Shown here one piece after another: positions 27,725-37,768 of a stretch of 64,000 nt of DNA (position 1 is its first letter; every line of letters starts with the position of its first letter). Source of the DNA: Blepharisma stoltei (Eukaryota > Ciliophora > Heterotrichea > Heterotrichida > Blepharismidae); contig CAJZBQ010000050.1 of the NCBI GenBank assembly GCA_914767885.1, forward strand, positions 310,001-374,000, in the 5' to 3' direction. The notes below the pieces were generated by a model. It saw only the letters and a program-made list of their open reading frames with translations. It was not told where the DNA came from and did not search any database. The translations under genes were made by a program, and so were the position numbers.

Positions 27725-30700
27725 ATGGCTGAAGAAGAGAATTCTGACTCATCTATTCATAGTTTTCCAGAGGTAATAATAAATGAAAACATCCCAGATG
27801 CTAATTTAGAGCTTTTTGACGTTAGAACTGAAGAAATTAATAATGTACCAAATAAGGATTTTTACTCCGAGTGTCTGTCGAAAATCAGAATCAGCACAAA
27901 AAACACTTCATCCGTATTACAACAAGAAAAACAAGTAAAATCCAAAGACCCGTTTAATATCGCAACTTTCGATAAAGAAGAAAGCATCGATGATGTTATT
28001 CAAAAGCAACTATACTAAATTCCTGGGGATAGCGCGGAATACGCTATCCCCAGGACCAACCGGGATCGGATCCACACATGGAACGGGGGTTCCATGTGTG
28101 GATCCATTTTTGACATGTGAGATATTTACTTTCACGTGCCAAAAATGGATCCACACATGGAAACCCTCGTTCCATGTGGGATCCGATCCCGGTTGGTCCT
28201 GGGGATAGCGTATTCCGCGCTATCCCCAGGAATTTTCTATAGATAATATTGAGGTAAAAAATAGACGGAGATCGACTCTAAACAATAATCGTCCTAAGCC
28301 ACCTCCTCCTCTGATATCTCAAAAAAATATATTTGAGCCTGGAAGCTGTTTTAGCTGATTTGTAATTAAAGGAAAATGCATTAGAGATATAATCCCAGAT
28401 TATGAGTTGTTCCACTGCCGCGCAATTTTCAACAATTTACTCAAAAGCAACCAAGCGTGCTATGAAGCTATTTTTGGCTTAGCCAAACTGTTAGCGCATG
28501 AAAGCAAATATGATGAATCAATTCAACTAGTTAAGGATGCTCTAAAATTAAAGCCTAATGACCAGCTTTTTCAAACATGATATGCCTTTCTACAAATGAA
28601 AAATGCCCGCAAAACAAAATCTGAAGCCCTTAAAAATAAAGCTTTATTTGAGAGTCTTTTAAGAAATTACCCAAATGAAATAGAACTATTATGAGGACTA
28701 ATGGAACTTTCTTTATCAGGTTTGCTGGCCCATAGAGTAGAAATCGAAGTTCCCCAGCATTATGCGACAAAAATCAAAGATATTGACAATTACTATGGTT
28801 ATTTGGCTTGGAGTGCAATTTTTTCTAGTGAAGGAAAAGAGCAGAAATCTTTAGACATCATAAAAGAACTCGCCAGATTAAACCCAACTAAGCCAGAAGC
28901 TCATTTGTTTTTATGGGATTACTATTATCATAAAATTCAAGACTATTCAGCTGCAGAAGATGTATCGACAGAAGCATTTCTCAAAATAACTGAATATGAA
29001 TGCTACAACGTATTATCTTGCATTAAGTACGCAAAATCTTTATTTAAAAACGGAAAATACAGAAACTGCTTTGAGCTTTTGCAGCAAAAATTTCTTGAGC
29101 ATCCTACCTATACTGTTTTCTTATACCAGTATGGAAAACTTTGCACTAAGTCAGAAGACTATTCATTTAACGGCTCAGCTATAGGAGCTTTACAAGAATG
29201 CTTAAGAATCTGTGACAAAGGAAGATATGGAGTTATACACTATTGGCTTGCAAAAGCTTTCTTACTAGGCAGACATCCAATAGATGCTTATTACTCAATG
29301 GAAAGTGCTCTTGAATGTTTGGAACTTTCTGAGCAAAAGAAAATTGATGAGATGAACCATGAAATGAAAAATTTCAAAGAACAAATTGAAGCTTTAGAAT
29401 CAGTAGAAAACTTTTTAAAAGGTAGAATAATTACAATAGAAGGAATTGAGAGATATAAATTACTTTCTAAAAAAGTCAAAGATCTTCATAGATTCAGCGG
29501 GGATATATTACTTGCAAAAATTTTATGGGCAGAAGGCCACCAAGAAGAAGCGCTATCTGTTTTAACTAAAACTGCTGCAGCATCTGGAGGAAGATTAGCT
29601 GCATATTTTCAGCTTTATGAATATTTATGGATAAACAAAGATTACAACACTTTGAAGCAGCTCTGTAAAGACATGATTAAAAAATGCAAAAATCATCAAA
29701 TCCCGACAAAGGAATGGATGAAAGCTCATATCTTGTATTCAAAAGTCCTTGTCAAGAATTCTAATCCAGCTAAAGCAATTTTATTATTAAAGTGTTTAGC
29801 AAAAGTTTTTCCTCCTTTACCTTTTTCTAGTGTCCAATATACAAAGCATCTTCAAAAAGCGACATCTATAAAAGACCTTCAAGATTTAACTCTTCTTTGT
29901 TTAAACTCAAAAAAAATTTGCTCGCTATATAAGGGACTATTTTTTTTTAAAAATTTAAAGATAAAATTTAATAAAAAGATTTTTTCTCATACGCTAACCA
30001 ATGGGAAATTTATAATGGTTTGCTCACTAAGCAAGAGAAGAGTAAGTAACATCCAAAAAGAAGGACCCTCAAATGAAATCAGCGAATATCTAGAGTCCCT
30101 CACTAAATCTGAATCGCCAAGACCCCTAACTCTACCCCATCCGTGAGCGAATAAAAAAATTCTGTTTGCTCATAAGGATAATTTTTTTTTAAAAAAATTT
30201 ATATAGAAATTTTATAGCGAAAATTTTTTGTAAAATTTAAAAAAATCCCAATTCGAAATAATTTTAAAGCAAACATAAATTAGATTTGAAAAATTTATGC
30301 TTAAAAATGCAAGCTGTTTAAAATTAAACAGAATTCGCAAGAGATTTCATTATAATAATTATTATTACTTATATATCAAAATATTTTTTAATCAGAAATT
30401 TCTGCATTAAAAAAATTTTTATTAGTTATAAATTGTGGATTTTACTTAAAAATTAGTTGTTTTTCCAATGGTTTTTGTTCACTCACGGAGGGGGGAGTAA
30501 GAGAAAGGCGACTTCTTACTGATCAAGCAATGGATGAAGAAAATGAAGAAAAAGCTGGTGAAGAAATAGAGCTTCCCATAGTAGAAGTTAATGAGAGAAG
30601 ATCCTTTAGCTTAAGAACAAGAAACATCAAGAAATTCAACTCTTTATCAATTATGACTGAGTTTGAGGATGAGGAAATGGAAATGATATTGAACAATAAA

Positions 30701-31072
30701 GGAAATATAAAAAACTTAAACGCCCCTCTACCTACAGGAGAAGGAGCTTATGTTGGCTTCTCAATTTGTTCCGAACCAACTTTTTTATATAAAATTGGAA
30801 AAATAGCTGCAAGCTTTGGGGTAATGATTGAAGATGGGCTATTTGCTATCCATGACTATATTTTACTGTTAGTATACGAAAGAGATCCAGTCTTTTATGA
30901 AAAAAGAAAATCAAAAGCTCTATACTGGAAAGTATTTTTGTTTTTGCATTTAAATGACCATCAGTCAGCACTTGCACTAATTCCAAAAATAAGACCAAGT
31001 TTCACTCCAGCAAAAATTGAGAAATTGAACAACATGTTAAGAAGCAAGAACATTGATGTGAAAATAAGTTAA
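27725..31072 (+). CDS. TPR-repeat protein, split by three IESs
   Basis: After removing IESs at 28011-28239, 29902-30042 and 30127-30497, one frame runs from MAEEENSDSS to NIDVKIS. Junctions: IQKQL^DNIEVKN, LLCL^SNIQKEG and SPRPL^RERRLLTDQ. TGA-Trp codons occur (CFSWFVIK, LFQTWYAFLQ, ELLWGLMEL). About 860 residues. Helical repeats of TPR type are visible, e.g. ACYEAIFGLAKLLAHESKYD, ESIQLVKDALKLKPND and LAWSAIFSSEGKEQKSLDII. The N-terminus is acidic and a PPPP patch lies near residue 115. Family not recognised; TPR scaffold proteins of ciliary or cytoplasmic complexes are the obvious context. Confidence 0.8.
28011..28241. mobile_element. hairpin MITE IES, 229 bp, nearly palindromic
   Basis: The two ends are inverted copies of TATACTAAATTCCTGGGGAT / TATAGAAAATTCCTGGGGAT, and pairing extends almost across the element, with inner GGATCCACACATGGAAC stems and TTTTTGACATGTG. 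Each end is itself a small palindrome around GCGCGGAATACGC. TA boundaries 28011-28012 and 28240-28241; excision joins IQKQL to DNIEVKN. The same inner stem and GCGCGGAAT motif recur in the MITE at 59833. Confidence 0.88.
29902..30044. mobile_element. 141-bp eroded family-A IES
   Basis: Left TAAACTCAAAAAAAATTTGC with TCGCTATATAAGGGACT; right TATAATGGTTTGCTCACT then AGAGAAGAGTAAG, eroded versions of family A ends. TA boundaries 29902-29903 and 30043-30044. Excision keeps the TPR gene in frame (LLCL^SNIQKEG). The element also reads through for a while in the host frame. Confidence 0.65.
30127..30499. mobile_element. C-run IES, family A, in TPR gene
   Basis: Left TAACTCTACCCCATCCGTGAG with inverted partner; right TTGTTCACTCACGGAGGGGG then GAGTAAG. 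The interior has AAATTAAACAGAATTCGCAA. TA boundaries 30127-30128 and 30498-30499, about 371 bp. Excision restores SPRPL^RERRLL. Confidence 0.85.
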
Positions 31073-31095
31073 CGATAATTAAATGCCTAATAAAA

Positions 31096-32265
31096 TTATT
31101 CATAAATTTTACTTACCAACTCAGACACTGCTTGGACCCACTTTTCAGGCTGATCATTTAACTCTTTGAAGTAATATGTTCGATTAGGTGTAATGATATG
31201 AAACTCGCTTCTTCCTTTGACTTCTGCTTTGAGTTCCGGCGAAATTGCAATATCTCCTCTATACTCTTCCCCGTTAGGCTCATAATAAGAAATTCTTGGC
31301 TCTTCAGAAATAATTAATAATCTTTTCTTATAGATCCATCCTGCCTTTTTCCTGACGATTCCTTGCAAAATGACTCTTGGCATAACAATTTGCCTAATAT
31401 GATGAGAATAGTCTGGAACTGTCAATGAAAATATGCAGTCGATATCCAATCCTTGGAAAAATATATGAGATTTTAAGTCGACAATATCGTTCCCACCAAT
31501 TCTTATAGACGGATCAGGCAGCAGCAAAGATTGAATTAAATCAATTGCAAAAGGAGGCAAATGAGGAGGAAATTCTATAGCCCCGTTTCTGATTTTATCA
31601 AAAGTCATGTATTGGGTCGCTGCTGAAAATGGAGGTTTTCCTACAAGCATTTGGTAGATAATGCATCCTAATGCTCATAAGTCTATGGAATAGGTAATCT
31701 CCCCTTCATCTAAAACTTCTGGAGCGATATAATCTGCAGTCCCAACAAATGTTTGGCTTGCTGCAGTCTCCAAGTCATCACAGAGTTTTGCGCTGCCAAA
31801 CTCTGATAATCTTAAATGGCTGTCTGCAGCGAGGAGAATATTTTTAGGCTTGATATCTCGATGTATAATTGACTTTGATCGCATGAATTCTAAAATATTT
31901 ACTAACTCGCCTGCATAAAATCTAGCAAGCTCGAACGGTAATGGTCCTGCGAACCTATCGATAAAATGTGCCATATCGCCATTTGGACAATATTCCATAA
32001 CATAATAATGAAATTCGTTATCTTCAAATGAAGCGTAGAGCTTGAGAATGCCGATGTGTTCTTGATTCTTTGACAGCAATTCGCTTTCTCTTTCTTTTTG
32101 TTCTGAATTTTCATCTTTTTTTAGGTGAATTTTTTCGATGATTTTGATAGCATACTCTTTGCCTTGCTCTATATGTTTTGCACGCTCTACTCGGCCATAT
32201 ATACTTTTGCCGACTGTTCCAAGAAATTCGAAGTCCTTCTTTGAGTACTTATTTTTTGTTTCCAT
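31096..32265 (-). CDS. PDPK1: PDK1-type AGC kinase with C-terminal PH domain
   Basis: 389 aa in one frame; TGA near 31675 is the conserved Trp of SIDLWALGCIIY. Family knowledge: PDK1 phosphorylates the activation loop of other AGC kinases and is recruited to 3-phosphoinositides by its PH domain. Seen here: FLGTVGKSIYGRV, YAIKIIEKIHL, MEYCPNGDMAHFI, IIHRDIKPKN, FVGTADYIAPEVL, then GKPPFSA. The PH domain starts at about residue 285 (VRKKAGWIYKKRLLII) and ends with the Trp helix KWVQAVSELV. The DFG motif reads SEFG: Asp is replaced by Glu. Short, without the N-terminal extension of animal PDK1. Confidence 0.88.
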
Positions 32266-32737
32266 TATTATCTTATGATATAAAGAACATTAATATCATT
32301 AATAAATGAATTATTTGTGTTTGAATGGCTTTTAATGATAAATTTATGTAAATGCATCGATTTATTTTAAAATTTGCAGTTTTTGAGGCTTTTCAAGATT
32401 CAAATAGCAATTTATGCAACCAACGATTATAACTTAGAAAGCCAAAAACTAATCTTATTTAAAAATTGTGATATGATAAGTGCATACATATTGCTGGGGC
32501 CTAGGCTCCCTTCCTCATAGTATTTATACCAAAAATATTAGTAGACCCACATGTTTTAATTCATTTATTTCAGTTATTAATTGTAGTTGAGAAGAAATTC
32601 CCAGTATCAAGGCACAATTGTGGCCGAGCTAAATAATACAAATAAATTTTACAATAATTATAAACTACACATTTTTCAAGAATATTTACAAACTATTTTT
32701 CATATGCTTTTTGAACTCAACTTTAAATAATTAAATT
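32266..32737. promoter_or_regulatory. divergent AT-rich spacer, PDK1 / repeat gene
   Basis: About 470 bp between two start codons pointing apart. No frame, TIR or RNA gene seen. It must hold both promoters, but no individual element can be named. Confidence 0.4.
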
Positions 32738-35700
32738 ATGGAAGAGCATAAAAAATATTTCGATATGCCTCTTATTATTGGGCGAAGAATATGAAAACCC
32801 CCCTCCACATCAGAATCTTCCAAAAAGTTAGCATTAGACCCCGTCAACTGTTGAAATCTCCCGAGAGGTGAAGGTCGAAAAATCCCAGGCGTCATTAAAA
32901 GAATTAGAGCAAAACAATTTAGAATTAAAAGGAAAGAAGATTTTTCCAAAACTTCTCGTTCACACAACGCAACCCCAGAATCTTTATCGAACCCTTTTGA
33001 ATTTGATAAAAAATTAACTCATATACAAGAACAACTAAAAAGTATTGATAAGATAAACACGCAAGCCTGCTCAAAAAATAACTATATGTCATTGTTAAAT
33101 GAAGATCGGCCTTTAATAATTGATACTTTTAATGATTGGCAATCTCAAAAACCAAAAAACACAAAAAAATCGTTAATATTAGAAGATAGGCCATTGTCAA
33201 TAAATACGAACCATGGTTGGGTTTCGGAGAAATCTCAGCCTAAAGAGCAAATTACACCAAGTTTTCAATCAAAAAAGGTTGAAATGATATTTGAAAGCAC
33301 AGGAGGGAGTGATGACATTTTAAATGAAGAAGCACAAACTGTGCCTACTGAAATGTCATTTTCAGATGTAGACATTGAAAATAGCTGAAATTTTTCTCCA
33401 AATTATCAAATTGAAAATCTAGGAGCGTGGCTGAATAAAAATCAAAAAAATCTTGATATGCCTAGAATAATTAGCTCAAAATCACTTACCCCTTTTTGGT
33501 TAAGCAGTAAAAAATTCTTGGTCACTGGAGATATTTTTTCTTTTTTTTTAAAAATTGAATAAAAGTTTATTTTAAGATGTAAGCAGACTTAAATTTTATT
33601 AAATAAGCAGAGATGCCATTATTAATTATCACTAAATACATATCAAATTTGTTATTTGTATAAAATTTTTATACTGAACGGAGGATTAATTTTTAAAAGA
33701 ACTTAGCCAAGAGGGAGTTAAAAGCTCGACTATGAATGAAAATAATAAAAGCAAAATCCTAGATCCTATGAATTGTTGGAATATTCCTAAAGATGATGAA
33801 AGAAAAATGCCAGGCGGAATCAAGAGAATCTTAGCTTTACTTAATTAAGATTATAAAGAGAAGCTCCCGTATACACGAAGTGTTTTCTCCAATTGTCTAG
33901 CTTGACTGCCTGCGTCTACCTATCGGCTACCACTCATCCGGAATAAGAGCTCGCACTCAAACTCTGTGTGTAGTGGGTTGTGCCACCGTGTCTGCATAGT
34001 TCATGGCTTACCCCTTCCAGATCATTCGAAAAACAAATTTCTGGTCAGACTGCTGTCCAAGATCTGCTTGAAGCTTAGGTCATAATCCCACTATTGGGCT
34101 TGAAAATTGCCCGATTGGTCCTTAGGACTCTGCTGGTCTTTCCCTTTATAGTTTCGACTGACTATCTTCCCCAAAGGTAAAAACTTGACCTGCATATGAG
34201 TATGAGATCGTTATCCGTCATAGCGCCCCATCAAGTCAAATAAAGCCTGGCCTGATACACATTATGAGACGCCATTATCCCTTCCATAAAATCCGGCTGC
34301 AGGTATTAGGAGGAAAAGCTGGTTTGCCACGCCATTTTAATGCATTTGGGAATTAAGAAAATCAGGGCTAGACAATTTAGACTGAAACGCAAAGAAGATG
34401 ACTGCTTAACCTGCAGATCATATACTCCAGTTTTAGACCCAAATCCGGCTCCAATGAGAGTGGTGAATTATGGGGACAGGCATTTTATGAGATAAGTAGG
34501 GTAACCCTTTCAGAAACTGCATTACTTTAGGAAAATAAAAACTAACATGCTTGATGGTTTAGTAAATTAATTTTTGGAATTTTCCATTCAACTTAACAGT
34601 AATTTTTTTGAAAAAACACCTCACCTTAATAAACTATGTAAATACGACCTCTGTAAATTAGTATAGGTAGATACTGTCTAATGAACGCTTACAAAATACC
34701 ATTTTAAATTGTTATGGTATTACCTTTTTAAAAACTGTGATGGTTTAGACTGTGTTTTTAAATAAACAGGTACAATCGAATAATACGAATTAAGGGCACT
34801 AGCATTATGCAAATAAACATAGTGAACGCTTTGCTAATTATTTTTAATTTTAACGATCAACCCCACTGTTCATTAAAAAAAATTTAAATTTCAGAAAACG
34901 CTTTTTGCTAGCACAGATTTTGGCTCACGCATAATATAATTAAACGTGCAGAGTTTAACATAATTTAAACACAAGTTTCGCGCGACTTTAATGTACTTCT
35001 TTGCAGACTTCTTATTCTTATAAACTGAAAAAATTCCCTGAATAGATTATAGGGAGGGGAATTTTGTAAATTACCTTCACAGGCATTTAGCAAATTACCA
35101 ACGTCGGCCATAAAACATTTTTGACTGTAAGTGCCCTAAAATAATTACTTTTGTAAATTATATGATATATTTTAATCGCATTTTAATTGAATTTAACTAA
35201 TTTAGGTATACTCCAGATAATCCAAATTAGATTAAATTAGAAGTTTGAGGTCATTAATGCTTCAATAAAGGCAGGAATTCTACCCAAACCTTTATGGGTT
35301 AAAAGAAATTGAAAATACATTACGTAATCGTCCAAATCCTCTTCATTGTTGGCCTTAAACCCATTCGAAAATGCTCTCAACTTCTTCAATCTGCTCCACA
35401 AGTTTTCGATATGATTAGTAGTCTCCCTCCCGCTGCCAAATGATCGATTATGAAAAACGACTCTATGACGAAACCCATCATTTTCTAACTTATTGTATGC
35501 CTTTCATCCATCTGTTCACACTTCAGTTGGATTGTCCTCATCTGTCATCACCGATAAATAAATAAAATTGCTAACTTCTATATTACTTGAAATATTCTAT
35601 AGTAAAAATTCCTAAATTTTTCAAAATATTTATATTCTAATGCGAAAAGTATTTATTCTTTAAGAGGAAGTAAGTTCTTCATATTGCCTGTTGTTTGAGC

Positions 35701-37491
35701 AATAAAAAATCCTGAATCTTTCCGTCCCCCTATCAAAAATACCGAAAGCCCACCTAGTCTCTCTCCTTGTCAATTGATAATTTTGGTTTCATCCATCTCT
35801 ACACATGGATGAACCCGTCCAGGCTCATTTACTATTCCCAATGGCTCATCTTCTATATAGGACTTAAGTACAAGCTTTGCAATATGTGCTCGCAAGTGCT
35901 TTAGAAGCTTTGATATTGCCTTTGGCGTAACTTCAACATCTTGAGCTATCTGCACCATGGTGTGCTCTCTTGCTACATGGTAGAAAATAATCCTGACAAT
36001 TTTTGCAATTGGAAGTCTTGACAGTCGGAAATATGGACGAGCGCCTTGGTGATAAGCTTATCTGACAAAAAATGGCATCTTAAAAACTCAGCTTCTCTAT
36101 TTGGTGTTAAATAAACACCACATTCTCTATTGCAAAGGTCGCAATTTTTGCTTTTTAATAGTCCCATCTCTTGGCATCAATCGATTGCGTCTCTTTCGGA
36201 AGAAGTAATTGCGCTAAAGTTGCCATAAATTGAATGAACAGCCGACATTTTAATATAACCCGCGAAATTACACAAAAATATGGACAATTTAGTGTGCGTA
36301 ACTTTCATTTATTAAATTTATATGCCATTTTATTAATATTGCTTGCACTAAATTAAATGTATAATTTACAAAAGTAATTATTTTAGGGCACTTACAGTCA
36401 AAAAAAATGTTTTATGGCTGACGTTGGTAATTTGCTAAATGCCTGTGAAGGTAATTTACAAAATTCCCCTCCCTATAATCTATCCAGGAATTTTTTCAGT
36501 TTATAAGAATAAGAAGAGTGCAAAGAAGTACATTAAAGTCGCGCGAAACTTGTGTTTAAATTATATTAACTCTGCACGTTTAATTATATTATGCGTGAGC
36601 CAAAATCTGTGCTAGCAAAAAGCGTTTTCTGAAATTTAAATTTTTTTTAATGAACAGTGGGGTTGATCGTTAAAATAAAAATAATTAGCAAAGCGTTCAC
36701 TATGTTTATTTGCATAATGCTAGTGCCCTTAATTCGTATTATTCGATTGTACCTGTTTATTTAAAAACACAGTCTAACCATCACAGTTTTTTAAAAGGTA
36801 ATACCATAAACAGTTTTAAAATGGTATTTTGTAAGCGTTCATTAGACAGTATCTACCTATACTAATTTACAGAGGTCGTATTTACATAGTTTATTAAGGT
36901 GAGGTGTTTTTTCAAAAAAATTACTGTTAAGTTGAATGGAAAATTCCAAAAATTAATTTACTAAACCATCAAGCATGTTAGTTTTTATTTTCCTAAAGTA
37001 ATGCAGTTTCTGAAAGGGTTACCCTACTTATCTCACAAAATGCCTGTCCCCATAATTCACCACTCTCACTGGAGCCCCCAAATCCATTTGAATTTGATAA
37101 AAAAATCTTGCAAATACAAAAGCAACTGGAAAATATTGAGAAAATAAGCTCTGGGATGCCGATGGATAATAAACTCAAGATGTTTAATAAAGAAGATCGG
37201 CTTTTACTTAACAATAAATGCTATGACTGAAAGGTAAAAAGAGTTCAAAATCTAAAGCGAGCAAGTGTTTCGGCATCTACTGAAAACCGACCTTTGGCAA
37301 TTGACACTAGTGATTGAAAATGCCAAAAATCAAACGCAAAACAGCCAATTACACCAAGTTTCCAGTCCAAAAAAATCGAAATTAAATTTGAAAGCACAGG
37401 TGGGAGCGATGATGTTTTCGCTGAAGAAGCCCAAACAGTCCCAACTGAGTTATCATTTTCTGAAGAAAACATAGAATTCAACTGAAATTAG
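32738..37491 (+). CDS. two-unit internally repeated protein, broken by an IES, a SINE-like element and a Merlin transposon
   Basis: Unrecognised family. Two ~230-residue units share blocks: FDMPLII / LDMPRII; LDPVNCWNLPRGEGRKIPG / LDPMNCWNIPKDDERKMPG; KRIRAKQFRIKRKED / KKIRARQFRLKRKED; NPFEFDKK in both; PSFQSKKVEMIFESTGGSDD / PSFQSKKIEIKFESTGGSDD; and QTVPTE in both. Unit 1 (32738-33486) is intact. Unit 2 (33719-37491) is hit by E6 at 33831-34348 and the Merlin element at 34447-37076. Removing each with one duplication, plus the IES at 33487-33718, restores the frame and the similarity, ending NWN and TAG. TGA-Trp codons are frequent. No domain assigned. Confidence 0.72.
33487..33720. mobile_element. 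232-bp eroded family-A IES between the two repeat units
   Basis: Left TTACCCCTTTTTGGTTAAGC with AAAAAATTCTTGGTCACTGG; right GAACGGAGG... and GAGGGAGTTAAAAG. TA boundaries 33487-33488 and 33719-33720. The interior retains the family-A core in decayed form (AATTATCACTAAATACATAT). Excision gives SSKSL^KSSTMNE, matching the spacing of unit 1. Confidence 0.6.
33816..34363 (-). mobile_element. SINE-like retroelement E6 with imperfect 15-bp duplication
   Basis: GGAATCAAGAGAATC at 33816-33830 and GGAATTAAGAAAATC at 34349-34363 flank 518 bp. It lies in minus orientation: its right edge, reverse-complemented, opens ATGCATTAAAATGGCGTGGC. It shares GCCCGATTGG and CCCCAAAGGTAAAA-type blocks with E9 and, reversed, with E2 and E3. 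Two mismatches in the duplication suggest an older insertion. Removal restores GGIKRIRARQFRLKRKED. Confidence 0.7.
34438..37085. mobile_element. 2.63-kb Merlin/IS1595-type DNA transposon with ~717-bp TIRs and 9-bp duplication
   Basis: CCCAAATCC stands at 34438-34446 and 37077-37085. The element proper (34447-37076) opens GGCTCCAATGAGAGTGG and closes with its inverted copy. The inverted repeats extend about 717 bp on each side (to ~35163 and from ~36360) with only scattered differences. Between them is one transposase gene. An 8-9 bp duplication and this transposase type are hallmarks of the Merlin superfamily. Removal of the element with one duplication restores LDPNPFEFDKK in the host gene; the inserted length (2,639) is not a multiple of three. 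Confidence 0.92.
35237..36248 (-). pseudogene. Merlin/ISXO2-type DDE transposase, apparently disrupted
   Basis: N-terminal Cys motifs (CDLCNREC) are followed, after a one-base frame change near 36050-36060, by FRLSRLPIAKIVRIIFYHVA and the helix-turn-helix-like QIAQDVEVTPKAISKLLKHL. The catalytic part has VEMDETKI (first Asp), GGLSVFLIGGRKDSG, VWTDGWKAY (second Asp) and TTNHIENLWSRLKKLRA (Glu), the ISXO2/IS1595 layout. Between KNLLPLKE and SSNIEVSNF there are stops at ~35590-35665; a 68-bp TA-bounded excision would reopen the frame. So the copy is either decayed or itself carries a small IES. TGA is read as Trp at several sites. Confidence 0.75.
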
Positions 37492-37768
37492 TCACAAAAT
37501 TTATATATACACATTTAACGCGATTTTCTAACTTTCCATAAACAGTTCAAGGCCACCATTAAGATTATGATCATATATACTTATCTACCATATATTGGAA
37601 ATTCCTAATAGCTAATAATTCTATATAAAAATAGAATTACAGAAACTAGCTGGAATACTAATATACTCTATAAGGAGATATAAATTTATTTCATATACTA
37701 CAAAAGAATGTACTTTAAGTTACCTCATAATAATAAGTTAGCAATTATATACCTCTTGTAAATCTAAT

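Noticed and set aside
28701-30146. TPR gene starting at 28701
   Set aside because: The frame continues upstream through two TGA-Trp codons and across the MITE to ATG 27725.
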